Source: Keguizhuia sedimenti
Lineage (GTDB): Bacteria > Pseudomonadota > Gammaproteobacteria > Burkholderiales > Burkholderiaceae_D
Direction: 5' to 3'
DNA length: 64,000 nt
Assembly: GCA_030715135.1 (NCBI GenBank)
Contig: JAUYVH010000013.1
Coordinates: 40,060 to 104,059, forward strand
Below, one piece after another: positions 53,107 to 62,457 of the stretch (the first letter of the stretch is position 1; each line of letters opens with the position of its first letter). Under the pieces are notes generated by a model. That model ran no database searches, was not told the DNA's origin, and saw nothing but the letters and a program-made list of their open reading frames with translations. Both the position numbers and the translations under genes were made by a program.

Positions 53107-55718
53107 TCCTCTTCCTCTGCATCGCCGTTTTCTTCCTCGACATCGGTTTCGACGATGCGCTGCAGACCGCGCAGCTTGGTTCCGTCTTCGACGGCAATTA
53201 GCGTCACACCCTGCGTCGCACGGCCCATTTCGCGAATCTCGGAAACGCGGGTACGGATCAGGATGCCGTTTGTGGTGATGAGCATGATTTCATCGCTCGG
53301 TTCCACCAGCGTTGCCGCAACGACCTTGCCGTTGCGCTCGCTGGTCTGGATCGCGATCATGCCCTTGGTGCCGCGGCCGTGGCGGGTGTACTCAGTGATC
53401 GGCGTACGCTTGCCGTAACCATTTTCGGTTGCGGTCAAGACCGATTGCTGCTCGTTTTCTGCGACCAGCAAGGCGATCACCTGCTGGCCGTCATCCAGGT
53501 TCATGCCGCGCACGCCGCGTGCAGTACGGCCCATCGGGCGCACGTCATTTTCATCGAAACGTACCGCCTTGCCTGCATCGGAGAACATCATGACGTCATG
53601 CTTGCCGTCGGTCAGCGCAGCGCCGATCAGGAAGTCGCCTTCATCCAGGTCAACGGCAATGATTCCCGCCTTGCGCGGATTGCTGAAGTCGTTCAGCGGC
53701 GTCTTTTTCACGGTGCCCAGACTGGTCGCCATGAAGACGTAATGGTCTTCGGGGAAGGTGCGATTCTCGCCGGACAAAGGCAGTACCACTGTGATCTTCT
53801 CGCCATCCTGCAGCGGGAACATGTTGACGATAGGCTTGCCGCGCGAAGTGCGCGAACCCTGCGGCACTTCCCATACCTTCAGCCAGTACAGGCGTCCGCG
53901 GTTGGAGAAGCACAGGATGTAATCGTGCGTGTTGGCGATGAAGAGCTGGTCGATCCAGTCGTCTTCCTTGGTGACCGTTGCCTGCTTGCCCCGCCCCCCG
54001 CGTTTTTGTGCGCGGTATTCGGATACCGGCTGGGATTTCATGTAGCCGGTGTGCGAGAGCGTAACCACCATGTCCTGCGGCGTAATCAGATCTTCGGTAC
54101 CGAGGTCGGTAGCATTATGCTCGATCTGCGAACGACGCACGTCTTTCGAGCATTCGCCGTATTCATTCTTCGCGGCATTCAGCTCGTCGGTAATGATTGC
54201 GGTGACGCGCTCCGGCTTGGTCAGAATATCGAGCAAGTCGGCGATCTGCGCCATGACGTCCTTGTATTCATTGACGATCTTGTCCTGCTCCAGGCCGGTC
54301 AGGCGCTGCAAGCGCATCTGCAGGATTTCCTGCGCCTGGTCGTCCGACAGTTTGTAGAGACCGTCGGGCTGCATGCCGTAATGCTTGGGCAAATTCTCCG
54401 GGCGGAAGGCATCGATGCCGCCGGTATTTTCCGCGCCGGTCCTTGCCAGCATTTCGCGCACCACGGACGAATCCCATGCACGCGTCATCAATTCGGCTTT
54501 TGCGATCGGAGGCGTCGGAGCAGCCTTGATGATGGCGATAAAGTCGTCGATATTCGCCAGGGCCACGGCCAGGCCTTCCAGCACATGGCCGCGTTCGCGC
54601 GCCTTGCGCAACTCGAATACAGTACGGCGCGTGACGACTTCGCGGCGGTGCGACAGGAAGCACTCCAGCATCTGCTTCAGGTTCAGCAGCTTCGGTTGCC
54701 CGTCGACCAGCGCAACCATGTTCATGCCAAAGGTGTCCTGCAGCTGAGTCTGCTTGTACAGGTTGTTGAGCACCACTTCCGGTACCTCGCCGCGCTTCAA
54801 TTCGATCACGACGCGCATGCCGGACTTGTCGGATTCGTCGCGGATGTCGGAAATGCCTTCCAGCTTCTTGTCGCGCACCAGTTCGGCAATGCGTTCCAGC
54901 AGCGACTTCTTGTTCACCTGGTAAGGCAGTTCGTCCACGATGATGGCAGGACGATTTTCCTTGCCGTACTCCTCGAAGTGCGTCTTGGCGCGCATGACGA
55001 CGCGGCCGCGGCCGGTACGATAACCGTCGCGTACACCGGAGACGCCATAGATGATCCCCGCCGTTGGAAAATCCGGAGCCGGAATCAGTTCGATCAGCTC
55101 ATCCACCGTGCAATCCTGGTTGCGCAGCACGTGCAGCGCGCCATTGATCACTTCGGTGATGTTATGCGGCGGAATATTGGTCGCCATGCCCACCGCGATA
55201 CCGGAAGAACCGTTGATCAGCAGGTTGGGGATACGCGTAGGCAGAACGGATGGCTCTTTTTCCTTGCCGTCGTAGTTCGGTACGAAGTCGACCGTTTCCT
55301 TTTCGATATCCGCCAGCAACTCGCTCGAAATCTTGTCCAGGCGGCACTCGGTGTATCGCATCGCCGCAGCATTGTCGCCGTCGATGGAGCCGAAGTTACC
55401 CTGACCGTCCACCAGTGTATAGCGCAGCGAAAAGTCCTGCGCCATGCGCACCAGCGTGTCGTAGATCGCCTGATCGCCGTGCGGATGGTATTTACCCATC
55501 ACCTCGCCGACCACGCGCGCGCATTTCACGTAGGGACGGTTCCAGACATTGTTCGTCTCGTGCATGGCAAACAAAACGCGCCGATGCACTGGCTTCAAGC
55601 CATCCCGCACGTCAGGCAAGGCACGCCCGACAATCACACTCATTGCGTAGTCGAGATAGCTCTTGCGCATCTCTTCTTCAAGGGAAATGGGGATGGTCTC
55701 TTTAGCGAATTGATCCAT
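53103..55718 (-). CDS. gyrA: DNA gyrase subunit A
   Basis: This 871-residue protein has the breakage-reunion domain with catalytic Tyr122 (AAAMRYTE), the quinolone region [12 protein letters not shown] at 77-87 (Gln at 83, Asp at 87), then the C-terminal beta-pinwheel with GyrA boxes (QKRGGRGKQ) and an acidic tail ending [11 protein letters not shown]. It introduces negative supercoils together with GyrB. E. coli numbering holds exactly, from the chosen start [10 protein letters not shown] (55716-55718); the frame extends 31 codons upstream without support. Gln83 instead of Ser/Thr is notable. Confidence 0.97.
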   Translation of the reverse strand: MDQFAKETIPISLEEEMRKSYLDYAMSVIVGRALPDVRDGLKPVHRRVLFAMHETNNVWNRPYVKCARVVGEVMGKYHPHGDQAIYDTLVRMAQDFSLRYTLVDGQGNFGSIDGDNAAAMRYTECRLDKISSELLADIEKETVDFVPNYDGKEKEPSVLPTRIPNLLINGSSGIAVGMATNIPPHNITEVINGALHVLRNQDCTVDELIELIPAPDFPTAGIIYGVSGVRDGYRTGRGRVVMRAKTHFEEYGKENRPAIIVDELPYQVNKKSLLERIAELVRDKKLEGISDIRDESDKSGMRVVIELKRGEVPEVVLNNLYKQTQLQDTFGMNMVALVDGQPKLLNLKQMLECFLSHRREVVTRRTVFELRKARERGHVLEGLAVALANIDDFIAIIKAAPTPPIAKAELMTRAWDSSVVREMLARTGAENTGGIDAFRPENLPKHYGMQPDGLYKLSDDQAQEILQMRLQRLTGLEQDKIVNEYKDVMAQIADLLDILTKPERVTAIITDELNAAKNEYGECSKDVRRSQIEHNATDLGTEDLITPQDMVVTLSHTGYMKSQPVSEYRAQKRGGRGKQATVTKEDDWIDQLFIANTHDYILCFSNRGRLYWLKVWEVPQGSRTSRGKPIVNMFPLQDGEKITVVLPLSGENRTFPEDHYVFMATSLGTVKKTPLNDFSNPRKAGIIAVDLDEGDFLIGAALTDGKHDVMMFSDAGKAVRFDENDVRPMGRTARGVRGMNLDDGQQVIALLVAENEQQSVLTATENGYGKRTPITEYTRHGRGTKGMIAIQTSERNGKVVAATLVEPSDEIMLITTNGILIRTRVSEIREMGRATQGVTLIAVEDGTKLRGLQRIVETDVEEENGDAEEEE

Positions 55719-56619
55719 TGTTGAACCGATATAAAAAAGGGCAGAAAGCCACGTTGAATGACGCCTAAACGTGCACGCAAACGCAGCAAAATAAGCGTGG
55801 GATTTTACCATGCCGCATGTCGCTATCGACGGGTTTCTTCAAACTGCGGCGGATCGCATCGGCTTGATGGAAAGCGGCAAAGGGCAAAACGTCAATGCCC
55901 GCAGCGTGATGAGATGAGAAGACCGCGCAGATAAAAAATGAGTTATTCCGAAATCAACAAAGCCGCATTCCTAACACGGACCGCTTGCGCGCCTCACGAC
56001 TCCCTAGCGAAAAGACCTGCCTTCGCCTTAGCAAAAAGCATCCTTCGTTCGCATTTGGGCACTTTTCTTAATAGAAAGATTGATAATACGCCAATCAGAT
56101 GGAAATTTAACAATTTTTACCGCAACTCAGTGGCCTGAATCTTGGTCAAAATTGAAACCGTTAATCGCTCGCACAGGATAAATAGGCGCGAAAACTTGAC
56201 AATACAATCAAAACTCCGTCTGGATTCAGGAGTTGTCGCCAACATAAAACGGTCAGAAATATCGATTTCTTTTGCTCTATTACAATGTTTATGTGCAATT
56301 TTGTGAAAAAATAGCGGCAGTTGAAGCCAAGCGAAGAAAATGTAGAACTTGGAATTAGCGCTAAAATATTGAGTGGAAAGCAAATGTACGTTGCATAAAC
56401 CATACAATGTCATATAAACATCGTATGGATCACTTTGCAAGGCAAGCTCTTCATCAATACCTATGGCAAAATGTTAATTAATTGGCTGATTGCGTATAGG
56501 AAAGTTCGCATATGTAATAAGTTGTATGCATGGTATTATCTGTACGTTAATAGTTTTTGATTGTTATTGTCGATACGTTGCGCAGTTCATCTGCGGATTT
56601 CCCAACCGAGAGGAGAAAT
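55719..56619. other. Large intergenic region between gyrA and the ompA-like gene
   Basis: This 900-bp divergent spacer must hold the promoters of gyrA (leftwards) and of the OmpA-like gene (rightwards). The right half is AT-rich with several open frames up to 107 codons (56117-56440 minus, 55938-56138 plus), none with a ribosome site or recognisable product. I see no RNA gene or strong hairpin. The last 60 bp before 56620 are an AT-rich probable promoter and leader. Confidence 0.5.
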
Positions 56620-57327
56620 ATGAATAAATTAGCAAACCTCGTCTTCGCTGCGTCCGCAGTCGTTGCAGCCTCTGCCTCCGCGCAGACAACTACTACTGAT
56701 GCGAAGGCGCTGACCCCTCATAGCGCTTATGCTCAAGATTCCCGCGGTACCGTTGTTCGCAGCGGAACCGGTTTGTGCGTACGCACTGGTTACTGGACCC
56801 CGGCTGACGCAAAAGTCGTTGGTTGCGATGGCTATGTTGCACCAGTAGCTGCCGCTCCTGCACCGGCACCCGCTCCTGCACCGGCACCTGCTCCTGTCCC
56901 GACCGCTGAAAAGGTCAGCTATGCTGCTGATACTTTCTTCGACTTCGACAAGGCTGTTCTGAAGCCGGACGGCAAGAAGCAATTGGATGACGTTGCTGAA
57001 AAGGCCAAGGGCACCGACCTCGAAGTGATCATCGCTGTTGGTCACACCGACTCCGTCGGCACCGACCAGTACAACCAGAAGTTGTCGATCCGCCGCGCAG
57101 AAGCTGTCAAGGCTTACCTGGTTTCCAAGGGCATGCCTGCTGACCGCGTCTACACCGAAGGCAAAGGCGAGTCCCAGCCAGTTGCAGACAACAAGACTTC
57201 CGAAGGCCGTGCTAAGAACCGCCGCGTTGAAGTAGAAGTTGTCGGTTCCCGTCCAACCTCCGGTTCCGGCTCTACTTCGAGCGCACCGGCTGGTTCTTCG
57301 AGCACCACTGCACCAAGCAGCAAGTAA
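56620..57327 (+). CDS. OmpA-family outer membrane protein without barrel
   Basis: This 235-residue protein has a signal peptide (MNKLANLVFAASAVVAASASAQ). The mature N-terminus is short with one Cys pair (LCVRTGYWTPADAKVVGC); a Pro-Ala linker (PAPAPAPAPAP) leads to a complete OmpA peptidoglycan-binding domain (FFDFDKAVLKPDGKKQLDDVA; VGHTDSVGTDQYNQKLSIRRAEAVKAYL; GRAKNRRVEVEV). A Ser/Thr/Gly tail of about 25 residues is added. No beta-barrel is encoded; such short OmpA types are common in Oxalobacteraceae. GAGAGGAGAAAT before the ATG is a strong ribosome site. It tethers the outer membrane to peptidoglycan. Confidence 0.9.
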   Translation: MNKLANLVFAASAVVAASASAQTTTTDAKALTPHSAYAQDSRGTVVRSGTGLCVRTGYWTPADAKVVGCDGYVAPVAAAPAPAPAPAPAPAPVPTAEKVSYAADTFFDFDKAVLKPDGKKQLDDVAEKAKGTDLEVIIAVGHTDSVGTDQYNQKLSIRRAEAVKAYLVSKGMPADRVYTEGKGESQPVADNKTSEGRAKNRRVEVEVVGSRPTSGSGSTSSAPAGSSSTTAPSSK

Positions 57328-57344
57328 TTTGTTTCAGAAGTTTC

Positions 57345-57370
57345 AAACCCCGCTTCGGCGGGGTTTTTTT
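57345..57370 (+). terminator. Intrinsic terminator
   Basis: AAACCCCGC, loop TTCG, GCGGGGTTT, then seven T. A textbook terminator 18 bp after the ompA-like stop. Confidence 0.95.
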
Positions 57371-57548
57371 ATGCCCGTTTTTTATTCATTTACTCTGTTG
57401 CGAGCGGCCTCGATCCAAGCCATGCGTGAAGCGCGTGTGCTTTCCCGCATAACGTGGTTCAATATCGCTTTCAACAAAATCAGGTTTCCATTGCATTGCC
57501 CGGGCAATACGCTTCCGGGCACTCAAGGTACCGAATGACTTTGCAGCC

Positions 57549-58256
57549 ATGATCCAGCACACCAACGTCGATCCTTCCGAACTAAAAAAATTCAGCGATC
57601 TCGCGCATCGCTGGTGGGACCCCTCCTCTGAATTCCGTCCGCTGCACGACATCAATCCCTTGCGCCTGGAATGGATCAATTCCCAGGCGCCCCTGACCGG
57701 AAAGAAAGTCGTGGACGTGGGCTGCGGCGGTGGCATCCTGTCCGAATCCATGGCACGCAAGGGCGCCAAGGTCACCGGCATCGACCTGTCCGACAAGGCA
57801 TTGAAAGTCGCCGACCTGCACAGCCTGGAATCGGGCATCGAAGTCCGCTATGAAAAGATCGCCGTGGAAGAACTGGCTGCCCGCGAGCCGGCAAGCTACG
57901 ACGTGGTCACCTGCATGGAAATGCTGGAGCATGTGCCCGACCCGGCAGCCATCGTTCGCGCCTGCGCCGCGCTGGTCAAACCCGGCGGACACGTGTTCTT
58001 CTCGACCATCAACCGCAATCCCAAGGCCTATCTGTTTGCGGTCATCGGCGCAGAGTACTTGCTGCGCATGCTCCCGCGCGGCACGCACGACTATGAAAAA
58101 TTCCTCACGCCGGCCGAGCTGGGACGCTTCATCCGCAATACAGGACTGGAACTGAAATCGCTAAAGGGACTGACCTACAATCCGCTGACCAAGATGTATT
58201 CGCTCAACCAGGACACCGACGTCAACTACATGGTCGCCTGCACGCGGCCGCTGTAA
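57549..58256 (+). CDS. ubiG: Ubiquinone biosynthesis O-methyltransferase
   Basis: This 235-residue SAM-dependent methyltransferase opens [35 protein letters not shown], the typical UbiG substrate block, then [16 protein letters not shown] (motif I) and [11 protein letters not shown]. It methylates the O-5 and O-6 positions of the ubiquinone ring. It heads a pair with gph (69-bp gap). Nothing unusual; length is as expected. The ribosome site before 57549 is weak. Confidence 0.95.
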   Translation: MIQHTNVDPSELKKFSDLAHRWWDPSSEFRPLHDINPLRLEWINSQAPLTGKKVVDVGCGGGILSESMARKGAKVTGIDLSDKALKVADLHSLESGIEVRYEKIAVEELAAREPASYDVVTCMEMLEHVPDPAAIVRACAALVKPGGHVFFSTINRNPKAYLFAVIGAEYLLRMLPRGTHDYEKFLTPAELGRFIRNTGLELKSLKGLTYNPLTKMYSLNQDTDVNYMVACTRPL

Positions 58257-58324
58257 TCCATTACGATTCATCCATCGCAGCCAATGTATTGCAGCCCGCC
58301 ATATGCAGCAAAATCAGGGCTGCG

Positions 58325-59002
58325 ATGCCTCATCAGACAGATCCTATGCAGCCAACCAAACCACGCGCCATCCTGTTCGATCTGGACGGCACTTTAGCCG
58401 ACACCGCCCCTGACCTTGCCGCGGCAGTCAACCGCCTGCGCAGCGAACGCAATCTGCCGTTGGCCGATTACGACACCCTGCGCCAGGTTGCCTCCGCCGG
58501 CGCACGCGGCCTGATCGGCGCCGCATTCGGCATGAAGCCGGACGACGAAGGCTATGAAGCGCTACGCACCGAATTCCTGAACAATTACGAATCCGCCATT
58601 GCAGTGGAAACAAGTCTCTTCGATGGCGTAGACGAACTTCTCGCAGCGTTGGACGACAACGGCTTGCATTGGGGAATCGTCACCAATAAGGCGGCTCGCT
58701 TTACCGACCTGCTGGTGCCAAAAATCGGCCTGCACCGCGCCAAATGCGTGATTTCCGGCGACACTACACCCCACTCAAAACCGCATCCTGAACCCCTGTT
58801 CGAAGCCGCACGCCGGATCGGACTTGCGCCAGAGGAATGCTGGTACGTCGGCGACGATGCACGTGATATTAAGGCAGGACATGCAGCGGGCATGTTCACC
58901 GTTGCCGCCGGATGGGGGTATTGCGGAGATAGCAAGCCCGTCACCTGGAACGCGCACGTGATTGCCGACACCCCGCTCGACATCCTGAAAATGATTTCTT
59001 GA
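58325..59002 (+). CDS. gph: Phosphoglycolate phosphatase
   Basis: This 225-residue HAD-superfamily phosphatase has FDLDGTLADTAPDLAAAVN (nucleophile and acid Asp), SGDTTPHSKPHPEPL (Lys) and GDDARDIKAG (metal Asp), in the class with an alpha-helical cap after the first motif. It removes 2-phosphoglycolate formed in DNA repair and oxidative metabolism. The ATG at 58325 is the most likely start; a TTG further upstream is open and the ATG at 58346 is an alternative. Follows ubiG, as in many betaproteobacteria. Confidence 0.9.
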   Translation: MPHQTDPMQPTKPRAILFDLDGTLADTAPDLAAAVNRLRSERNLPLADYDTLRQVASAGARGLIGAAFGMKPDDEGYEALRTEFLNNYESAIAVETSLFDGVDELLAALDDNGLHWGIVTNKAARFTDLLVPKIGLHRAKCVISGDTTPHSKPHPEPLFEAARRIGLAPEECWYVGDDARDIKAGHAAGMFTVAAGWGYCGDSKPVTWNAHVIADTPLDILKMIS

Positions 59003-59018
59003 TTGAAACGCAAAAGAG

Positions 59019-59091
59019 CTTGAAAAGGCCTTGAAAAGGTTTTGAAACGCTCTTGAAACTGCGCGACCTATCCGCATCTAGGGAGTACAAT
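59019..59091 (+). promoter_or_regulatory. ssrA promoter region with phased CTTGAAA boxes
   Basis: TTGAAA occurs at 59020, 59031, 59042 and 59053, exactly 11 bp apart (a fifth is at 59003). The last, CTTGAAA (59052-59058), is 13 bp from CCGCATCTA (59072-59080), which matches the sigma-32 pattern CTTGAAA-N11-16-CCCCATNTA at 15 of 16 defined positions. A sigma-70-like -10 (TACAAT, 59086-59091) also exists but lacks a -35 at 17 bp. A 12-bp palindrome AGCAGTACTGCT (59092-59103) lies just before the RNA. Confidence 0.6.
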
Positions 59092-59106
59092 AGCAGTACT
59101 GCTTAT

Positions 59107-59482
59107 GGGGGCGACCTGGTTTCGACAGGGGTGGCAAAGCAGCGCAGGGCATACCAAGGACCAATTACCTTGTAAATCCAGTTGGAAATGCTTAAATGCA
59201 AACGATGAATCTTACGCTCTCGCAGCGTAAACTTCTAGGAACCTAAGAACTTTCTAGCTCCGCACCATCTCTTCCCTGGGGTGGGCTAGCAATAGCGGCG
59301 GAGTCATATACAGGGAATCGCGTTGTGTCGGGTTACTTGGCATAACGTTAAATCTAGGTGACTCGCCTTGACGAAGCGTGTGCGTCCGCGTCGGCAGGGT
59401 TAAATCAAATGGCTGCACTAAGTATGTAGAACTGTCTGTAGAGTACTTCTGGACGCGGGTTCGATTCCCGCCGCCTCCACCA
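59107..59482 (+). ncRNA. ssrA: Transfer-messenger RNA (tmRNA)
   Basis: This 376-nt tmRNA has 5' GGGGGCG (59107-59113) pairing with 3' CGCCTCC (59472-59478), with ACCA encoded after it. The tag frame is at 59198-59230: GCA AAC GAT GAA TCT TAC GCT CTC GCA GCG TAA gives ANDESYALAA, the form found in Burkholderiales. The 3' tRNA-like half has the T-loop GGTTCGATTCC. It rescues stalled ribosomes with SmpB. Its 3' end is a common integration target, and an integrase starts 97 bp downstream. Confidence 0.98.
59450..59482 (+). other. Probable attachment site in the 3' end of ssrA
   Basis: The tRNA-like 3' end (T-arm and acceptor strand) is the usual core for integrases that target ssrA. Integration keeps the gene intact by bringing in the same sequence. 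No second copy of this core is in the window, so the right end of the element lies beyond 64000. The exact crossover bases cannot be fixed from one end. Confidence 0.55.
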
Positions 59483-59492
59483 CGAATACGCT

Positions 59493-59526
59493 AAACCGTT
59501 GATACGTCAACGGTTTTGTCGTTTTT
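59493..59526 (+). terminator. tmRNA terminator
   Basis: AAACCGTTGA, loop TACG, TCAACGGTTT: a perfect 10-bp stem followed by TTGTCGTTTTT. It ends ssrA transcription, 11 bp after the mature 3' end. Confidence 0.9.
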
Positions 59527-59579
59527 GACCGTCCGATCTGGCTTGGCACCCCAAGTGCACATCCCAAGACAGAACGAGA

Positions 59580-61157
59580 ATGGCATTCAAGCTACCATCC
59601 CACCTGCACCGCAGCCGATCCGGCGTGCTGCATTTCCGTATTGCAATACCGCCCGACGTGCGGCACCATTTCAGCACCAAGGAAATTTATCGAAGCCTGC
59701 ACACTGCGAATGTGCGGGAGGCAGCCATCCAGGCTCAAGCGTTATCGACCGCCTTTAAACATGCTTTTAATCGAATCCGGCTCGAATCCATGCCATTAAA
59801 TAAGAAAAACCAGCTAGGCGGCTATGACATAGGCCTAGTCGTTGAAATCGACCTAAGTGAGCTGATGCAGCCAACGAAGGTCAAAATACAAACTGAACCG
59901 CATGATCCGCCAGGCGCGGCGGAAGCTGCCCTTGCGACCATTTTTGGTTCAGGCAATGCGCGGCCAACTCCCGCGCCACTGAAAAGCGGCCAGCCATTGT
60001 CGACATACATTGACCCGTATTTCGAGAGCATTCCAGCCGAACACCGTCCCAATGAAAAAACCCTTGCCTCGTATAGGGCGGCCATCGACACGTTCATCAA
60101 GATTGTCGCCAACAAACCGCCGCATGAACTATCGGTGCAAGACCGAAACCGATTCGAGGATGTGATCGTTAAGCTGCCAGTCAACAGCACAAAGATACAG
60201 ACAACACGCGGGCTGAACATCGACGAGGTGCTAGAGCTTGGGCTGCAACCAATTAGCATTCAAAATGCCAAGAACATCGCGCGGCGGGCGAACGTTTTCC
60301 TCGAATGGGTTTGCCGGCGCGAGGGCCACCAAGTCCCGTTCAAACTACTTGAGCAAGTCAGAATCACAAAGAAGAAAAAAGGCGTCAAGAAGCGTCGCGC
60401 GTTCACCGACGACGAATTGCGGATTGTCTTTCATCCCGCAACGCTAGGCGTCAGCACTCAACCCAGCCCCTACATGTTTTGGGTTCCCCTGATCGGTGTC
60501 CATACCGGTATGCGCATCAATGAGATCGCCCAGCTCGATCTAGCCGATTTGATAATTCGTGACGGCATACCATGCTTTAATGTTACTGACCTTCCGGACC
60601 TCGAGGAAGAAGCGGAACTTGTTGAGGTTTCAGGCAAAAGCGTGAAGACCGAAGCCGCCAAAAGATTGGTTCCAATTCATCAGAGGTTAATCGAACTTGG
60701 CCTATTGGAATATGCAAAAGTGCTTCGCGCTGCGGGACATACAAGGTTATTCCCTGATCTCACAGGCGGCCGCGATGGGCCTGGGCAGCCCGCCTCGAAG
60801 CAATTTGGACGCTACTGTGACCGGATTGGACTTACTGATCTTAAATTGGTATTCCACAGCTTTCGGCACGGCGCCGTCGGACGTATGCGGTCGCAGCGCG
60901 TTCACAAAGAATTGCGCAAGGTCGTCATTGGGCATAGTTTGCTAGAGGAAACCCATGACGATTATGGAGATATAGTTAACGACTATAGCGCACGCGATAA
61001 GCAGGAAGCCATCGAGGCATTACGGTTTGACGACATAATCGACTATGCAGCACTCAAGACAAAAGTGCCATCTTTGGCTGATTTGAATCGTGCCTTGGCC
61101 CGTAACTTACGCAGATCGTCGGCCAAGGCAGTTGAGAAGAAGAGCATACCGACGTAA
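59580..61157 (+). CDS. Tyrosine integrase (phage-type)
   Basis: This 525-residue site-specific recombinase has a C-terminal catalytic domain with R312 (TGMRINEIAQL), K361 region (KTEAAKRLVPI), H426 and R429 (HSFRHG), H452 (VIGHSLLEE) and probable nucleophile Y462 (THDDYGD), all present. The N-terminal 150 residues open with SHLHRSRSGVLHFRIAIP, the arm-binding/SAM-like part of large integrases (DUF6538-type start), and the core-binding domain follows at 155-250. Length is near the upper limit for the family. Its position next to ssrA, in the same direction, marks it as the integrase of the island. Confidence 0.93.
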   Translation: MAFKLPSHLHRSRSGVLHFRIAIPPDVRHHFSTKEIYRSLHTANVREAAIQAQALSTAFKHAFNRIRLESMPLNKKNQLGGYDIGLVVEIDLSELMQPTKVKIQTEPHDPPGAAEAALATIFGSGNARPTPAPLKSGQPLSTYIDPYFESIPAEHRPNEKTLASYRAAIDTFIKIVANKPPHELSVQDRNRFEDVIVKLPVNSTKIQTTRGLNIDEVLELGLQPISIQNAKNIARRANVFLEWVCRREGHQVPFKLLEQVRITKKKKGVKKRRAFTDDELRIVFHPATLGVSTQPSPYMFWVPLIGVHTGMRINEIAQLDLADLIIRDGIPCFNVTDLPDLEEEAELVEVSGKSVKTEAAKRLVPIHQRLIELGLLEYAKVLRAAGHTRLFPDLTGGRDGPGQPASKQFGRYCDRIGLTDLKLVFHSFRHGAVGRMRSQRVHKELRKVVIGHSLLEETHDDYGDIVNDYSARDKQEAIEALRFDDIIDYAALKTKVPSLADLNRALARNLRRSSAKAVEKKSIPT

Positions 61158-61196
61158 GCGTCTAATTAGTCACCGTAAGCGAAACAATTTAATTCA

Positions 61197-62438
61197 ATGA
61201 AACGAACCGTTTTTTACTCTTGGCAGTCGGACCTACCCAACGCGGTCAATAGAAGTTTCATTGAAACTGCCTTGCAACGCGCCCTAAAAAGTATTCAGAA
61301 GGACGAATCCGAATCAGTTGAGCCTGTCCTAGATCGCGATACGTTGGGCGTTTCAGGTTCGCCGTCTATTTCTGATGAGATTTTTGCCAAGATTACCCAA
61401 GCGGACGTTTTCGTCGGTGATGTGTCGATTATTAATTCTGGTGATGCCGGCCGGCCAACACCGAACCCAAACGTTTTAGTCGAACTGGGCTATGCAGTAG
61501 CCCAGCTTGGCTGGGATCGTGTGTTACTCATCCAAAATACCGCATTCGGTGGTCCGGAAAAGCTTCCATTCGACCTACGCGGGCGCCGTGTTATCGCGTA
61601 TGACTTGGCTGCGGACGATACAAACAAAGCCGATGTTCGCGGCCTACTTCAAGGACGAATCGAAACCGGACTTCGCTCCGCGCTCGCGTCCTCCGCCAAA
61701 ATCGCGACTCACGCAGGAACAGATGTCCCGCTGTGGTGGGGACATTGGAACATTACAGACGACGGCGGCATGAACGGGGGCAATCTTTTTATCTATGAAG
61801 TTGGTCCGGCTGGATTTCTGTTCAAATTAACCGTTTATAACGGTGCGCATAGCGGTCAGCTACAAGGATACGCACGCATAGTGGCAACGGACCTCGCCTA
61901 TGCTCGATTAGAAAATGGCGAACCAGACGGCTTTTGCGAGATTCGCCTTCGCCGGCGAATCAGTGAAAGTCTGCATATCATTGAGATTGAAGAAACCAGT
62001 TCATGCCTGTATTGGCGAGGAATGGGAGCGGTCTTTTCCGGCACATTCATCCGAAAGCGTGACCTTCTATTCGATGCGGGAATCTTGGACGAACTCGATC
62101 TATCGCGCCTGTATCGCACCCTAGGCAGCCACTATGAAGCATTCCGCCAGCGCGTCCAACTCATTGGCGAGCTGGAGAATTTGGATCCATTCGTTGCCAA
62201 GGCTTCCTTCGGCGGAGTGCGCGGTCTCTTCACAATCATGGAGGCAATCGTAATGCGCGGAGAAGCGGGAGAACTCTGGGCAGCATACATTGACGATGAC
62301 GTGGTTAGATATTTCACTACCGAGTGCGACTATCAAGACAAACTGCCACTTACCATTGAGGCATGGCGAGAGAACTTTAAAGAAAAGCCAGTGGAATATC
62401 ACGTTTGCGTCGATTTTATTCCCAAGAATGAGTTCTGA
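61197..62438 (+). CDS. Two-domain protein with TIR/deoxyribosyltransferase-like N-terminus
   Basis: This is a 413-residue soluble protein. Residues 1-135 match a nucleotide-binding TIR-like fold: YSWQSDLPN (7-15), DRDTLGVSGSPSISD (46-60), ADVFVGDVSIIN (69-80), NPNVLVELGYA (90-100, with Glu96 at the place of the catalytic Glu of TIR/NDT enzymes), then LPFDLRGRRV. Residues 175-413 form a separate domain without recognised family (starts LWWGHWNITDDGG). TIR-like domains cleave NAD+ or bind cyclic nucleotides in anti-phage systems. Location in an island next to an integrase supports a defence role; this is inference. Confidence 0.6.
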   Translation: MKRTVFYSWQSDLPNAVNRSFIETALQRALKSIQKDESESVEPVLDRDTLGVSGSPSISDEIFAKITQADVFVGDVSIINSGDAGRPTPNPNVLVELGYAVAQLGWDRVLLIQNTAFGGPEKLPFDLRGRRVIAYDLAADDTNKADVRGLLQGRIETGLRSALASSAKIATHAGTDVPLWWGHWNITDDGGMNGGNLFIYEVGPAGFLFKLTVYNGAHSGQLQGYARIVATDLAYARLENGEPDGFCEIRLRRRISESLHIIEIEETSSCLYWRGMGAVFSGTFIRKRDLLFDAGILDELDLSRLYRTLGSHYEAFRQRVQLIGELENLDPFVAKASFGGVRGLFTIMEAIVMRGEAGELWAAYIDDDVVRYFTTECDYQDKLPLTIEAWRENFKEKPVEYHVCVDFIPKNEF

Positions 62439-62457
62439 GCATTATCCATCACCGGTA

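Noticed and set aside
53379..55724. Very long plus-strand open frame opposite gyrA (781 codons)
   Set aside because: It is an antisense shadow of gyrA; the minus strand encodes a complete GyrA with all motifs, and the plus frame has no ribosome site or recognisable product.
56117..56440. 107-codon minus-strand frame in the gyrA/ompA gap
   Set aside because: AT-rich, no ribosome site, odd composition rich in Phe, Tyr and Cys; no similarity recognised.
59455..59482. A separate tRNA gene suggested by the GGTTCGATTCC T-loop
   Set aside because: It is the tRNA-like 3' end of tmRNA; no anticodon arm or normal tRNA length precedes it.
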